A stretch of 35,236 nucleotides of DNA from Planoprotostelium fungivorum (Eukaryota > Evosea > Variosea > Cavosteliida > Cavosteliaceae): positions 1 to 35,236 of the forward strand of contig MDYQ01000260.1 of assembly GCA_003024175.1 (NCBI GenBank), given 5' to 3'. The translations under genes and the position numbers were made by a program. Position 1 is the stretch's first letter. The number at the start of each line of letters is the position of its first letter. The notes beneath the pieces are model-generated. The model saw nothing but the letters and a program-made list of their open reading frames with translations, did not search any database and was not told where the DNA came from. This document shows positions 34,854 to 35,236 of the stretch, in pieces.

Positions 34854-35146
34854 ATATAAATGTGTGAGCTTGACTTTTTTTTCCTCTCATCTTTTATCAT
34901 TTATTCTCCCGACCTTCTACTCACATCCTTACCAGCTATACGTCTACTAATCATTTCAAGTGTCGAACGAGGTCTGACGCGTCCGCTCATACATTGTTTG
35001 ATGATGATCCTCTCAGAAAGGTAGACCTGAGAACATTCATGGCATCAGTCGTAGCTCATTCTGATCAACCATTCTTTCGCGCTGAAAAAATTAATAAAAT
35101 AAATGAGCATCATATTTTATTCTCGAACGCAAGAATCCGATCATCT

Positions 35147-35236
35147 CTACGCGAGCAAGGAGAGAGACACGAGAGCCAAGGAGGCCAGAGGAAGAAGGGA
35201 AACAGCAGCTCCGGTGGTTGTGCTTGACACGGTTCC
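35147..35236 (-). CDS. C-terminus of GPI-anchored surface protein, right-arm copy (partial)
   Basis: Exact mirror of the 1-90 fragment, also cut by the window edge at the same base. A Ser/Thr-rich, repetitive upstream body is typical of such proteins and would be a natural place for an assembly to break; that is an inference. Confidence 0.55.
   Translation of the reverse strand, partial: GTVSSTTTGAAVSLLPLASLALVSLSLLA

Larger units (their letters stand above)
23084..35236 (-). repeat. Right arm of giant inverted repeat
   Basis: Mirror copy of 1-12118, 35 bp longer because of a duplicated unit in an intron of the Pns1-like gene. It ends on the last base of the window, which pairs with base 1. 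Gene order and orientation are inverted relative to the left arm. Confidence 0.97.

Noticed and set aside
1-35236. Polinton, adintovirus or linear plasmid with terminal inverted repeats
   Set aside because: No DNA polymerase B, integrase, capsid or packaging ATPase; all recognisable genes are ordinary intron-bearing cellular genes, and the repeats are far longer than such elements carry.
1-35236. tRNA, rRNA or CRISPR arrays
   Set aside because: I saw no cloverleaf with conserved B-box sequence, no rRNA-like stretch and no regularly spaced direct repeats.

Overview
The window looks like nuclear DNA of a compact-genome fungus, probably early-diverging, although lineage is an inference. Protein-coding genes are interrupted by many spliceosomal introns, mostly about 31-60 bp, with GT...AG borders (one GC-AG) and intergenic gaps of tens to a few hundred bases. 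Products are ordinary eukaryotic or fungal types: a MATA-type HMG-box protein, a Pns1/CTL choline-transporter-like protein, a VIT/CCC1 metal transporter, a CinA-C/PncC-type enzyme, a ZGRF1-type helicase, an Ehd3/HIBCH-like (mS47-like) protein, a NEDD1-like WD40 protein and the tail of a GPI-anchored protein. NEDD1 is a gamma-tubulin recruiter of centrosome/basal-body systems, which hints at a flagellated or early-branching lineage.

The main structure is a huge inverted repeat. Bases 1-12118 are repeated in reverse complement at 23084-35236, and the first base pairs exactly with the last. The only arm differences I found are two SNVs (one synonymous, one intronic) and one extra 35-bp tandem unit, all inside or beside a single intron of the Pns1-like gene. 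Every arm gene is therefore present twice. Past 12118/23084 the homology continues for 116 bp but is much more diverged (two SNVs, a 31-bp and a 90-bp indel) and then stops. The unique centre is about 12266-22877.

Left arm, outside to inside: GPI-protein 3' end (+, 1-90), HMG-box (-, 384-1148), Pns1-like (-, 1370-3310), VIT-like (+, 3579-4514), CinA-like (-, 4597-5629), ZGRF1-like helicase (-, 5794-11280), small type I membrane protein (+, 11397-12097). The right arm is the mirror image. Centre, all on +: Ehd3/HIBCH-like gene (about 12384-15642), an unrecognised gene with a repetitive hydrophilic segment (about 15779-18332, possibly fused to the previous one), NEDD1-like gene (18408-20780), then about 2.1 kb without an intact gene that holds a decayed ABC-transporter fragment and a cluster of TTCGAA palindromes.

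The genes form no obvious pathway; they look like unrelated housekeeping genes plus an HMG transcription factor. The interest lies in the architecture. Either this is a real large palindrome kept identical by gene conversion and able to invert its centre, with MATA-HMG genes at both outer ends, or part of it is an assembly product. The diverged homology beyond the inner boundary argues against a simple fold-back artefact; the perfectly mirrored window ends argue for an assembly break. Long-read data would decide.
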